DNA from: an uncultured Clostridia bacterium
GTDB taxonomy: Bacteria > Bacillota > Clostridia > Oscillospirales > Oscillospiraceae
NCBI GenBank assembly: GCA_946006895.1
Contig: CAMFZO010000044.1
Coordinates: forward strand, 1-9,053
Direction: 5' to 3'
DNA length: 9,053 nt
A program made the translations under genes and the position numbers. Positions 1-6,176 of the stretch are shown one piece after another (position 1 is the first letter of the stretch; each line of letters starts with the position of its first letter). Under the pieces are notes generated by a model. That model was not told where the DNA came from. It saw nothing but the letters and a program-made list of their open reading frames with translations, and made no database searches.

Positions 1-51
1 AAACGCCGCGGCGTTTACCGCCAGCAGATAAACCGAAACGATCTTACCCAT
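1..51 (-). CDS. 5' fragment of a minus-strand gene, possibly a DUF1294 membrane protein
   Basis: Only the first 17 codons are in the window; the rest lies beyond the left edge. The ATG is at 51-49 and is preceded on the minus strand by a good Shine-Dalgarno, AAAGGAG (plus 60-66), with 8 bases of spacing. The encoded start is MGKIVSVYLLAVNAAAF, a hydrophobic segment that looks like the first transmembrane helix. The pattern YLLAxNxxAF resembles the N-terminus of the small DUF1294 membrane proteins, where it is typically followed by a GxDK segment, but that part is not visible. The start codon and reading frame are well supported; the family is a guess from 17 residues. Confidence 0.5.
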   Translation of the reverse strand, partial: MGKIVSVYLLAVNAAAF

Positions 52-70
52 TGATATGACTCCTTTCTCC

Positions 71-106
71 GCTCTGCGCAACAGAGCTGACTCGATATGC
101 GCATAT
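71..106. promoter_or_regulatory. Divergent intergenic region with a hairpin and a 12-bp palindrome
   Basis: The 81 bases between the two divergent starts hold two symmetric elements. GCTCTG (71-76) and CAGAGC (82-87) form a 6-bp inverted repeat with a 5-base loop. ATATGCGCATAT at 95-106 is a perfect 12-base palindrome. Either could be an operator or part of the 5' untranslated RNA. I see no convincing -35/-10 pair for either gene here, so regulation is only a suggestion. Both elements are short enough to arise by chance. Confidence 0.3.
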
Positions 107-132
107 GCGATGAAATACAGTTGGTGATTACT

Positions 133-579
133 ATGAAAAAATGGCTCATTGCCGCGATCCTGGTCGTTCTGGCGATCCTGGTCGCCGTCAGTATTTTCCT
201 GATCCTGCGGTTTTACGACATCTACAGTTCCATGGAAAACAGCGACACGGAGGCAGCCACCCTGCAGACCGACGTAGAGTCCTATATCGCGCCCCTCTGG
301 CCGTCCTTTACCTGTGAATACAGCGAAGGCGCCCTGACCATGACCCAGGCCACCACCATCAGCTACACCGGTGCCCTGTCCTACGGCAAGGAGGTCTACT
401 GCGACGATCTGGCCCCCGAGACCTATCTCTCCGACGCCGTGACTATAGCGACAGACATCGCCAGCCACTGCGGTGTATCGGCAGAGGTGACCTTCCGTTT
501 TCTCAGCTCCGACGGGGAGCCGATCTTTACCGTCAGCAGCGACGGAACCATTTGGACCTGTTGGGGGACTGAAGAATGA
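133..579 (+). CDS. Unrecognised membrane-anchored small protein, coupled to the GtrA-like gene
   Basis: This gene encodes 148 residues when started at the ATG at 133. That start is preferred over the in-frame ATG at 97 because GGTGA lies at 123-127 just upstream and because it begins the protein with MKKW followed by a long hydrophobic helix (about residues 4-26), the expected shape of a membrane anchor or uncleaved signal. The remaining ~120 residues are polar and acidic and should lie outside the membrane, probably extracellular. They contain three cysteines (in FTCEY, VYCDD and SHCGV) and one near the C-terminus (WTCWG). No known domain is recognised. Its stop TGA (577-579) overlaps the next start in an ATGA arrangement, which implies translational coupling and a related role. 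It ends with an acidic GTEE tail. Confidence 0.75.
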   Translation: MKKWLIAAILVVLAILVAVSIFLILRFYDIYSSMENSDTEAATLQTDVESYIAPLWPSFTCEYSEGALTMTQATTISYTGALSYGKEVYCDDLAPETYLSDAVTIATDIASHCGVSAEVTFRFLSSDGEPIFTVSSDGTIWTCWGTEE

Positions 580-1007
580 AAGAAAAAATCAAAGCGCTTT
601 TTGACGAAAAGCTGTGGAAATTCTTACTGGTGGGCGTGCTCAACACTCTGGTGGGCAACGGTCTCATGTTCCTGCTCTATAACCTGGCCCATTGGGGCTA
701 CTGGCCCTCCACCGCCGTCAGCTACTTTCTTGCCAGCGTTATGAGCTACTTCCTCAACCGCTATTTCACCTTCAAGTACCAGGGTGGCGGCTGGAAAGTG
801 GTGCTCCGCTTTGCCCTCAACATCGCCGTCTGCTATTTCCTGGCCTACGGCGTCGCCCAAAAACTGATGGAGGCGATCCTGGCCGGTGTGGGAGATTCCC
901 TGCGGGACAACATCGCCATGCTGACGGGAATGTGCCTGTTCGTCGGCCTCAACTACCTGGGGCAGCGGTTCTTCGCCTTCCGTGAGCCGAGTGAACCGAA
1001 AGAATAG
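576..1007 (+). CDS. GtrA-family multi-spanning membrane protein
   Basis: The 143-residue product is almost entirely hydrophobic, with about four transmembrane helices (roughly residues 14-36, 42-62, 76-98 and 111-131). It carries GtrA-family features: an N-terminal WKFLLVGVLNTLVGNG segment, the SYFLNRYFTFK segment after helix 2, and a C-terminal NYLGQRFFAF. The length is typical for the family. GtrA-like proteins are thought to move polyprenyl-phosphate-linked sugars across the cytoplasmic membrane, or to help surface glycosylation; the exact substrate here cannot be read from the sequence. The ATG overlaps the preceding stop by 4 bases and has no strong ribosome binding site of its own, so it is probably translated by coupling. 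No glycosyltransferase, a common partner, is adjacent. Confidence 0.88.
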   Translation: MKEKIKALFDEKLWKFLLVGVLNTLVGNGLMFLLYNLAHWGYWPSTAVSYFLASVMSYFLNRYFTFKYQGGGWKVVLRFALNIAVCYFLAYGVAQKLMEAILAGVGDSLRDNIAMLTGMCLFVGLNYLGQRFFAFREPSEPKE

Positions 1008-1036
1008 TTGACTTTTGGGTGAAAAGCCGATATAAT
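1008..1036 (+). promoter_or_regulatory. Near-consensus sigma-A promoter for the PAP2 gene
   Basis: TTGACT at 1008-1013 and a perfect TATAAT at 1031-1036 are separated by exactly 17 bases. The -35 box begins on the base after the stop codon of the GtrA-like gene. Transcription should start near 1042-1044, leaving a leader of only about 20 bases before the ATG at 1063, with the ribosome binding site GAGGTGA at 1050-1056. The PAP2 gene can therefore be expressed independently of the upstream pair. Confidence 0.88.
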
Positions 1037-1062
1037 GGCCCAATGATTCGAGGTGATTTTCC

Positions 1063-1761
1063 ATGATTCGACGCACTCTGCGAAAGGTCATCCCAACCTA
1101 CGCCATTTTTCCGCTGATCCTGACGGGCCTCATGAATCTTTTCGCCTTTCAGGGAAACAAGCTGATCCAGCTCATCGTCGGCATGGACCGGGCCATCGAC
1201 ATGACGACGCCGTGGGACAGCTACTTTGCTTTTGACCCGGCCTGGGTGCTGGTCTACATAGGGACCTTTATCTTCTGGACCTATCAGTATACCACAGTGG
1301 CGCGGGAAAGCCCTGAAAAAGCATATCAGCTTGCGGCAGCGGATTTTGTCGCCAAGCTCATCTGCTTTTTCTTCTTTGCCTTCATGCCGACCACCAACGT
1401 CCGCCCGGAGGTGGAGGGCAGCGGCTTCATTCCCTTCCTCATGCGCTTCATCTACTGGTTCGATACGCCCACCAACCTGTTCCCCTCAATCCACTGCTTT
1501 GTGGCGTGGCTGGGGACCCGCTATATGTTCGAGTGCAAAAAGCTCCGGCATAAGGGCCTGACCTGTATGCTGTGCGTGATCGGCTCCATTTTGGTCTTCC
1601 TCTCCACTCTCCACACCAAGCAGCACGTTCTGCCGGATGTGGCGGCAGGAATCGTCGTGGCGGAGATCGGTTGGTTCACAGCTCGGTTTACCAAGCTGCC
1701 CAAGGTCGTGGAACGGATCAACAATAAGTTCATGAAGACCCGATTGTGCAAAATTCTATAA
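1063..1761 (+). CDS. PAP2-superfamily integral membrane phosphatase/transferase
   Basis: The 232-residue protein has several hydrophobic helices and two PAP2 active-site blocks: PSIH at residues 141-144 and the block S181 to D192 (STLHTKQHVLPD), with catalytic-type His144, His188 and Asp192. The first phosphatase motif is replaced by a form with K98, P109 and an R114-P115 pair, and the third block has Thr rather than Arg after Ser181. This STxxxKQHxxxD form is like the inositolphosphotransferase-type PAP2 branch that is common in Bacillota, not the classic KxxxxxxRP/SRxxxxxH form. Members act on phospholipid head groups or polyprenyl pyrophosphates at the membrane; the substrate here is unknown. 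The start is fixed by GAGGTGA 6 bases upstream. The C-terminus is basic. It ends next to a bidirectional terminator shared with the convergent gene. Confidence 0.87.
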   Translation: MIRRTLRKVIPTYAIFPLILTGLMNLFAFQGNKLIQLIVGMDRAIDMTTPWDSYFAFDPAWVLVYIGTFIFWTYQYTTVARESPEKAYQLAAADFVAKLICFFFFAFMPTTNVRPEVEGSGFIPFLMRFIYWFDTPTNLFPSIHCFVAWLGTRYMFECKKLRHKGLTCMLCVIGSILVFLSTLHTKQHVLPDVAAGIVVAEIGWFTARFTKLPKVVERINNKFMKTRLCKIL

Positions 1762-1771
1762 CAATGCGTGA

Positions 1772-1806
1772 AATACCCGCCTGCAGGGCTTTTGCAGGCG
1801 GGTATT
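1772..1806. terminator. Bidirectional intrinsic terminator between convergent genes
   Basis: A perfect 14-bp inverted repeat (AATACCCGCCTGCA at 1772-1785 with its complement at 1793-1806) encloses a 7-base loop. The AT-rich ends of the stem supply short A and T tracts on each side. It lies 10 bases after the PAP2 stop and 2 bases after the stop of the minus-strand DHHW gene, so it can end transcription from both directions. Confidence 0.9.
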
Positions 1807-1808
1807 CT

Positions 1809-3161
1809 TTACTGCACCAAGCGGTTGAGCCAGTCGATATAGGCGTCGGAATTGATCATCATGGGATAATTCAGGATGATACAGTCATCCACGCCCTGTT
1901 CCTGGGCAAATTGCTTCAAGTCCAGGCTGGGCTTGCCGTCACGGTTGAATTCCCGCGGGTCGATAACAATGATCTTGCTGTAGTGACTGGTGAGCCAGGG
2001 GGCAAAGGCGTTGCCGTAGGATTCCTTCAGCAGCATACACACCGGGCCGTCCACGTCGGTGGAGATGATGGTCACAGGATGGTCGCCGCCCAGGAAACAG
2101 AGATACTTATTGGAAACGCTGTCGCCGACCCAACTGATGACACCGATCTCATATTTCAGGCTCAGGGTCGCGTCCTCATAGTAGAAGGTATCCGTCTCCA
2201 CATAGGGCCGCCAATAATGCAGCGTGTCCGGGTTATCCCGCAGGATGGAGCTCTGGGGATAGTCGGAGAGGAAATTATACATAGAGCCGACAAAGGAGTC
2301 GTACTGACCCGTCTCAAAGGAGCTGAGAGGCTGGGCGTGAAGTCCGGCGGCGTCGCAGAAGGCTGTATAGGCATAGTAGGCGCCCAACTGGGTCCAGTGA
2401 TGGTCCGTGCGGAAGTAGATGTACTCGTCGATGTGGGAAGCCAGGGCAGAATAGGCATCGACGGTGCGGACATCGCTGCCCATATGGTCATAGCAGTAGT
2501 CGATCATGTCGATCTGGGAGGAGCTGCCGGTGTGGTAGTCCTCCGTGGTGTAGAACTCCGCCGCGTTGGGCACGACGATGCTGTAGGTATGCACGTCGCT
2601 GCCCAGGGCCGTTGCGATATTGGTCACGGCACCGGCATAGTTGCTGATGGAATCATAGTCAGCATAGGGCACCTCCACAGCGCGGGTACCTACCAGCAGA
2701 GCGGCGCCCAGGTTTTCCACCACGGTGCCCGCTTCCGGTCCGTCACTGGGGGCGACGGATTCGGTGGTTTCCGGCTGGGTCGGTTCTGTCGGCTCTGTCG
2801 GCTGAGAACTTTCCGAGCCGTTGGAGGACGACGAGGCGGTGGAAGGGTTTTCCAGCGACGCGCCATGGTCTGCCGCCTGGGAATTCATGTTCAGAATGAG
2901 CTGCACATCATCCTCCCCGGAAAAGCCGGAGAATTTATAAAAGCCGTTTAAGGATGTGTTCATCTTTTTCAGCGATTCCGACTGGGGAAAGGCCTCGGCG
3001 TAATAAGACCGGCTGCCGCTTGCGTAGCTGCCGCTGAGCAGACCGCTGAAGGTCAGCTCCGGCTTCTGAACGCTGGCGTCCAGGGAAAACAGCGAGTAGG
3101 CTCCCACGACCAGGAGCAGCGTCAAAAGCAGCGCGCCGAGGACGGCATAGATTTTTTTCAT
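1809..3161 (-). CDS. Membrane-anchored DHHW/SGNH-like protein, partner of the MBOAT acyltransferase
   Basis: The 450-residue protein begins with a membrane anchor (MKK then a hydrophobic stretch, residues 4-26), so most of it should be outside the cytoplasmic membrane. The signature DHHW is at residues 253-256 within FRTDHHWTQLGAYYAY, and a KESYGN block is at 379-384. Together they resemble the Asp-x-His and nucleophilic Ser blocks of AlgX/AlgJ-like SGNH enzymes; Ser381 would be the nucleophile. Residues about 103-145 are a low-complexity Ser/Thr/Pro/Glu linker with PTE repeats, absent from a compact SGNH fold. These proteins act with AlgI-type MBOAT partners to transfer acetyl groups to exported polymers; the polymer is unknown here. 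The ribosome binding site AGGAGGT overlaps the stop of the MBOAT gene, 12 bases upstream, so the two are one operon. Confidence 0.88.
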   Translation of the reverse strand: MKKIYAVLGALLLTLLLVVGAYSLFSLDASVQKPELTFSGLLSGSYASGSRSYYAEAFPQSESLKKMNTSLNGFYKFSGFSGEDDVQLILNMNSQAADHGASLENPSTASSSSNGSESSQPTEPTEPTQPETTESVAPSDGPEAGTVVENLGAALLVGTRAVEVPYADYDSISNYAGAVTNIATALGSDVHTYSIVVPNAAEFYTTEDYHTGSSSQIDMIDYCYDHMGSDVRTVDAYSALASHIDEYIYFRTDHHWTQLGAYYAYTAFCDAAGLHAQPLSSFETGQYDSFVGSMYNFLSDYPQSSILRDNPDTLHYWRPYVETDTFYYEDATLSLKYEIGVISWVGDSVSNKYLCFLGGDHPVTIISTDVDGPVCMLLKESYGNAFAPWLTSHYSKIIVIDPREFNRDGKPSLDLKQFAQEQGVDDCIILNYPMMINSDAYIDWLNRLVQ

Positions 3162-3173
3162 TGGCTTACCTCC

Positions 3174-4538
3174 TCAGAACGAAGCGTACAGCGACGGTTT
3201 GCTGGCGGCTCCCACCAGCGACGCCGTGCACAGATAGAGCAGCAGCACCGCAAAGAGCAGCAGGCTGACGGCGTAAATGCATTGAAGGACGGAGAATTGG
3301 TTTTCTTTACGGCCGCGGACCAAAACGGCGCCCCAGAGGAAGCTGAACCAGCGCGGCAGCACTGACGAACCGATCAGGCAGGCGGCGATCAGCGGCACCG
3401 TATTGCCCAAACTCACGCCGACAGAAGCGCTCCAGAAGGGGCCCTTGCCGAACATCATAGCCAGAGAATTGCCCAGGGCGGCCATGTCCTCGTGGGCAAA
3501 GATGACCCAGCCGATGAGGACGAAGAACATGGTGATCAGCAGCCGCACGGCATAGGGCAGCTTCTCAAGCTGCGGCATGAGCTGCTTTTCCGCCGCCAGC
3601 AGCACAAAGAAGTACAGGCCCCAGATGATGTAATTCCAGTTGGCGCCGTGCCACAAGCCCGTCAGTGCCCAGACGATAAGCAGATTCAAAATCTGGCGGG
3701 CCTTTCCCTTACGGTTGCCGCCCAGGGGGATATAGACGTAATCCCGGAAGAAGCTGCCCAGGGTGATATGCCAGCGCCGCCAGAATTCGGTGATGGACCG
3801 GGAGGTGTAGGGCAGGTCGAAGTTCTCCGCGTAGCGGAAGCCGAAAACTCTGCCGAGGCCGATGGCCATGTCGGCACAGCCGGAGAACTCAAAGTAGATG
3901 TAGAACATGAACATCAGCGCCGCCAGCCAGGCCGCAGCACCGTAGGCCATGCCCTCCAGCTCCGTAAAGGCCACGTAGGCGTAGTCGGCAATGAGGACCT
4001 TCTTCGCCAGGCCGACGCAGAAACGCACCGCGCCCTCAAAGATACCCCGCGGGTTGGTCTTGCGGTGGGTAAGCTGAGTCCTTACCTCGTCATATCGGAC
4101 AATGGGTCCCATGAGCATTTTGGGGAACATGGAAATATAGAGCAGGAAGTGGAAGAACGAGCCCTCCGGCGGATGCTTTTTCCGGTAGACATCCACCTGA
4201 TAGGCGATCAACTGGAAGGTATAAAAGGAAACGCCGATGGGAAGCGCGATGCCAAAGGACACCTTCAGGAGCTTGAATGCCGCCAGGATCACCAGATCTA
4301 ATCCGACAGGCAGCAGCAAGGTAACGGCCCTTCCCGGGATGACGCGCTCCGCCAGCCAGAAATTGGCAAAGGCCACGGCCACCAGCAGCGGCAGATAATA
4401 GGGCTGCCCCATGGCGTAAAACACCAGGCTTGCCACCAGCAGGACCATATTTTTCCGTTTCAGACCGGGGATCAGGAAATATACCGCCAGAGTCAGCGGC
4501 AAAAATATATATAAAAAGTAAAGGTTCGAGAATTCCAC
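3174..4538 (-). CDS. AlgI-type MBOAT membrane O-acyltransferase
   Basis: The 454-residue polytopic membrane protein has MBOAT hallmarks in order: an N-terminal FLPLTLAVYFLIP segment, PIGVSFYTFQ (100-109), FPKMLMGPIVRYDE (138-151), YFEFSGCADMAIGLGR (215-230), EFWRRWHITLGSFFRDYVYIPLGG (251-274) and LTGLWHGANWNYIIWG (292-307). His297 in the WHGA motif is the invariant catalytic-type histidine. Length and order fit the AlgI/PatA-like branch, which passes acetyl groups across the membrane to a secreted acceptor protein. The start is GTG, at 4538-4536, with AAGAGG 7 bases upstream. A DltB role is less likely because no dltA or dltC genes are nearby and the downstream partner is of DHHW type. The acceptor polymer is not identifiable from this window. 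Confidence 0.92.
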   Translation of the reverse strand: MEFSNLYFLYIFLPLTLAVYFLIPGLKRKNMVLLVASLVFYAMGQPYYLPLLVAVAFANFWLAERVIPGRAVTLLLPVGLDLVILAAFKLLKVSFGIALPIGVSFYTFQLIAYQVDVYRKKHPPEGSFFHFLLYISMFPKMLMGPIVRYDEVRTQLTHRKTNPRGIFEGAVRFCVGLAKKVLIADYAYVAFTELEGMAYGAAAWLAALMFMFYIYFEFSGCADMAIGLGRVFGFRYAENFDLPYTSRSITEFWRRWHITLGSFFRDYVYIPLGGNRKGKARQILNLLIVWALTGLWHGANWNYIIWGLYFFVLLAAEKQLMPQLEKLPYAVRLLITMFFVLIGWVIFAHEDMAALGNSLAMMFGKGPFWSASVGVSLGNTVPLIAACLIGSSVLPRWFSFLWGAVLVRGRKENQFSVLQCIYAVSLLLFAVLLLYLCTASLVGAASKPSLYASF

Positions 4539-4571
4539 AGCACTACCTCTTCTCTTTTAACAGCTACTATC

Positions 4572-4600
4572 ACTCTAACAAAAAAAGCGCCTGATTTCAA
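4572..4600 (-). promoter_or_regulatory. Predicted promoter for the MBOAT-DHHW operon
   Basis: Reading the minus strand, TTGAAA (plus 4595-4600) and TAGAGT (plus 4572-4577) are separated by 17 bases that include a run of seven T. They lie about 35 bases upstream of the GTG start. The -35 is good and the -10 is fair. The same T run could be taken as the tail of a terminator for the symporter gene, but no stable stem precedes it. Confidence 0.5.
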
Positions 4601-4622
4601 CAACAAATTTACATAATATCGG

Positions 4623-6008
4623 TTATTTTTTCTTATGGGTGGCCGGCAGCCGTCGAAGGGTGTCGGAAACCACGGTATTTTGCAGAAGCAGCAGGGCTGT
4701 CAGATTGGGCAGGGCCATAAATACGTTCAGAATATCCGCCATTTCCCAGGCGGCGCTGACACTGAAATAGGGGCCGACGGCAATGGCCAGAAGGTAGGCA
4801 GTCCGGTAGAGGGTCCGCAGAACGCGCCGCTCCCCTACCAGATACCGCAGGCATTGTTCGGCGTAAAAATTCCAGCCGATGATGGTGGCGAAGGCAAAAA
4901 AGATCAGGCAGACCATGAGAATGAAGGATGACAGGCTCTCGTTCCAGGGCAGCGCCTCCCGCCAGGCAAAATCCGTGATCTGTACGCCCTCCAGCGGCGC
5001 TTTCCAGGCATCCGTCACCACCAGGCACAGGCCCGTCACAGTGCAAATTACAATGGTATCAATGAAGGTTCCCGTCATGGTCACAAGGCCCTGACGGACC
5101 GGGTCCTTTTCATCGGACGCCGCCGCCGCAATGGGCGACGAGCCAAGACCCGCCTCGTTGGTAAACACACCCCGACCGATGCCCATGCGAAACACCTGGC
5201 GAATGGTGATTCCGGCACCGGCTCCAAAGGCCGCACGGGGTGAAAAGGCGCTTCTGACGATGAGGGAGACAGCTGACGGGATCCGGTCAGCACATCGGAC
5301 AAGCAGCACAGCGCTGCAGAGCAGATAGGCGGCGGACATGAGGGGCACCAGGGACTCGCAGACCTTGGAAATGCGTTTCACGCCACCTAAAAGCACCGCT
5401 GCCGAGGCCAGCGTCACCAGAGTGCCGCTGAGGACCGTCGCCCAGGAATAGCTGTGTCCGCCGACGGAAAAAGCCGTTGCCGTGTGAAAAAAGCCGTCCA
5501 CCGCCGTGGTGATGCTGTTGGCCTGAGTAACAGTGCCCACACCTAAAATGCCCACCGCCGCGCCGACGGCTGCAAAGCACACCGCCAGCCAGCGGAATTT
5601 TTTGCCAAGGCCCTGCTCAATATAGCAGAAAGGACCGCCCAGCCAGCCATTTTTGTCCCTGCGGCGGTATTTCACCGCCAGAAAGCCCTCGGCGTACTGG
5701 GTGGCCATGCCGAAAAAGGCGGCGACGAGCATCCAGAGCAGCGCGCCGGGTCCTCCGGCACTGATGGCAGTGGCGACGCCGACGATATTCCCTGTGCCGA
5801 TGGTTGCAGCCAGGGCCGTACACAGGGCGGCATAGGGCGAAATGCCGCTGCCGCTTCCCTGGGTGCGGATCAGCCGGAGCGCGGTGCCCAGCCTGCGGAA
5901 CTGCAGTCCCCGCAGACGGACAGTAAAAAGCAGACCGATCCCAACAAACAGTGCCATGGTCGGCCATCCCCAGGCCGCTTCCCCCAAACGCGGGAGTATT
6001 TCCTCCAA
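4623..6008 (-). CDS. Sodium:alanine/glycine symporter, AgcS family
   Basis: The product takes up alanine or glycine with sodium across the cytoplasmic membrane. It has about 11 hydrophobic helices and AgcS motifs: ALAATIGTGNIVGVATAISAG, GGPGALLWM, the NEAGLGSSPIAAAAS block and GWNFYAEQC. Numbered from the start chosen here, these fall near residues 65-85, 85-93, 284-298 and 378-386. The start is placed at the TTG at 6008-6006, giving 461 residues, because a perfect AGGAGG lies 7 bases upstream (plus 6016-6021). The frame stays open to another TTG at 6053, which has no ribosome binding site and would add the basic segment MFGIKNRRKKTGGTA. The C-terminus is basic (THKKK). No terminator is obvious downstream, so some read-through into the MBOAT operon is possible. 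Substrate choice between alanine and glycine cannot be decided. Confidence 0.9.
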   Translation of the reverse strand: MEEILPRLGEAAWGWPTMALFVGIGLLFTVRLRGLQFRRLGTALRLIRTQGSGSGISPYAALCTALAATIGTGNIVGVATAISAGGPGALLWMLVAAFFGMATQYAEGFLAVKYRRRDKNGWLGGPFCYIEQGLGKKFRWLAVCFAAVGAAVGILGVGTVTQANSITTAVDGFFHTATAFSVGGHSYSWATVLSGTLVTLASAAVLLGGVKRISKVCESLVPLMSAAYLLCSAVLLVRCADRIPSAVSLIVRSAFSPRAAFGAGAGITIRQVFRMGIGRGVFTNEAGLGSSPIAAAASDEKDPVRQGLVTMTGTFIDTIVICTVTGLCLVVTDAWKAPLEGVQITDFAWREALPWNESLSSFILMVCLIFFAFATIIGWNFYAEQCLRYLVGERRVLRTLYRTAYLLAIAVGPYFSVSAAWEMADILNVFMALPNLTALLLLQNTVVSDTLRRLPATHKKK

Positions 6009-6015
6009 AGCAGTT

Positions 6016-6021
6016 CCTCCT
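6016..6021 (-). promoter_or_regulatory. Ribosome binding site that decides the AgcS start
   Basis: AGGAGG on the minus strand is separated by seven bases (AACTGCT) from an in-frame TTG. It lies inside the longer open frame and argues against the upstream TTG at 6053. Confidence 0.8.
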
Positions 6022-6056
6022 GTCTTTTTCCGGCGGTTTTTTATGCCGAACAAATT

Positions 6057-6078
6057 TTCCGCTCTATTCTATGCGGAA
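6057..6078. promoter_or_regulatory. Inverted repeat upstream of agcS, possible operator
   Basis: TTCCGC (6057-6062) and GCGGAA (6073-6078) form a perfect 6-bp inverted repeat around a 10-base AT-rich centre, about 50 bases upstream of the predicted agcS start. Size and position fit a dimeric regulator site, but no regulator is encoded nearby and chance occurrence is possible. Confidence 0.3.
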
Positions 6079-6115
6079 GTTTCCTTGCCTCATGCCTTGC
6101 GGACGGAACCGTGGG

Positions 6116-6153
6116 ACAAAACAGCGGCGCAGCCCGGTAAAAGGCTGCGCCGC
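6116..6153 (-). terminator. Intrinsic terminator after recR
   Basis: A perfect 11-bp GC-rich stem (6124-6134 with 6143-6153) with an 8-base loop is followed on the minus strand by TGTTTTG. It lies about 23 bases beyond the recR stop and should end the dnaX-ybaB-recR transcript, separating it from the symporter gene. Confidence 0.88.
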
Positions 6154-6176
6154 AGAAATATTCTGTTGTCCGGATT

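Noticed and set aside
1746..2951. A 401-codon open frame on the plus strand opposite the DHHW gene
   Set aside because: It is antisense to a gene with clear DHHW-family motifs and membrane anchor, and its translation has no recognisable domain and skewed Val/Gly/His/Ile content typical of shadow frames in GC-rich DNA.
3492..4301. A 269-codon plus-strand frame opposite the MBOAT gene
   Set aside because: It is antisense to conserved MBOAT motifs and lacks a membrane or other known domain.
4578..4622. Terminator after the symporter gene
   Set aside because: There is a run of seven T on the minus strand, but no stable stem precedes it; the run fits better as part of the promoter spacer for the MBOAT operon.
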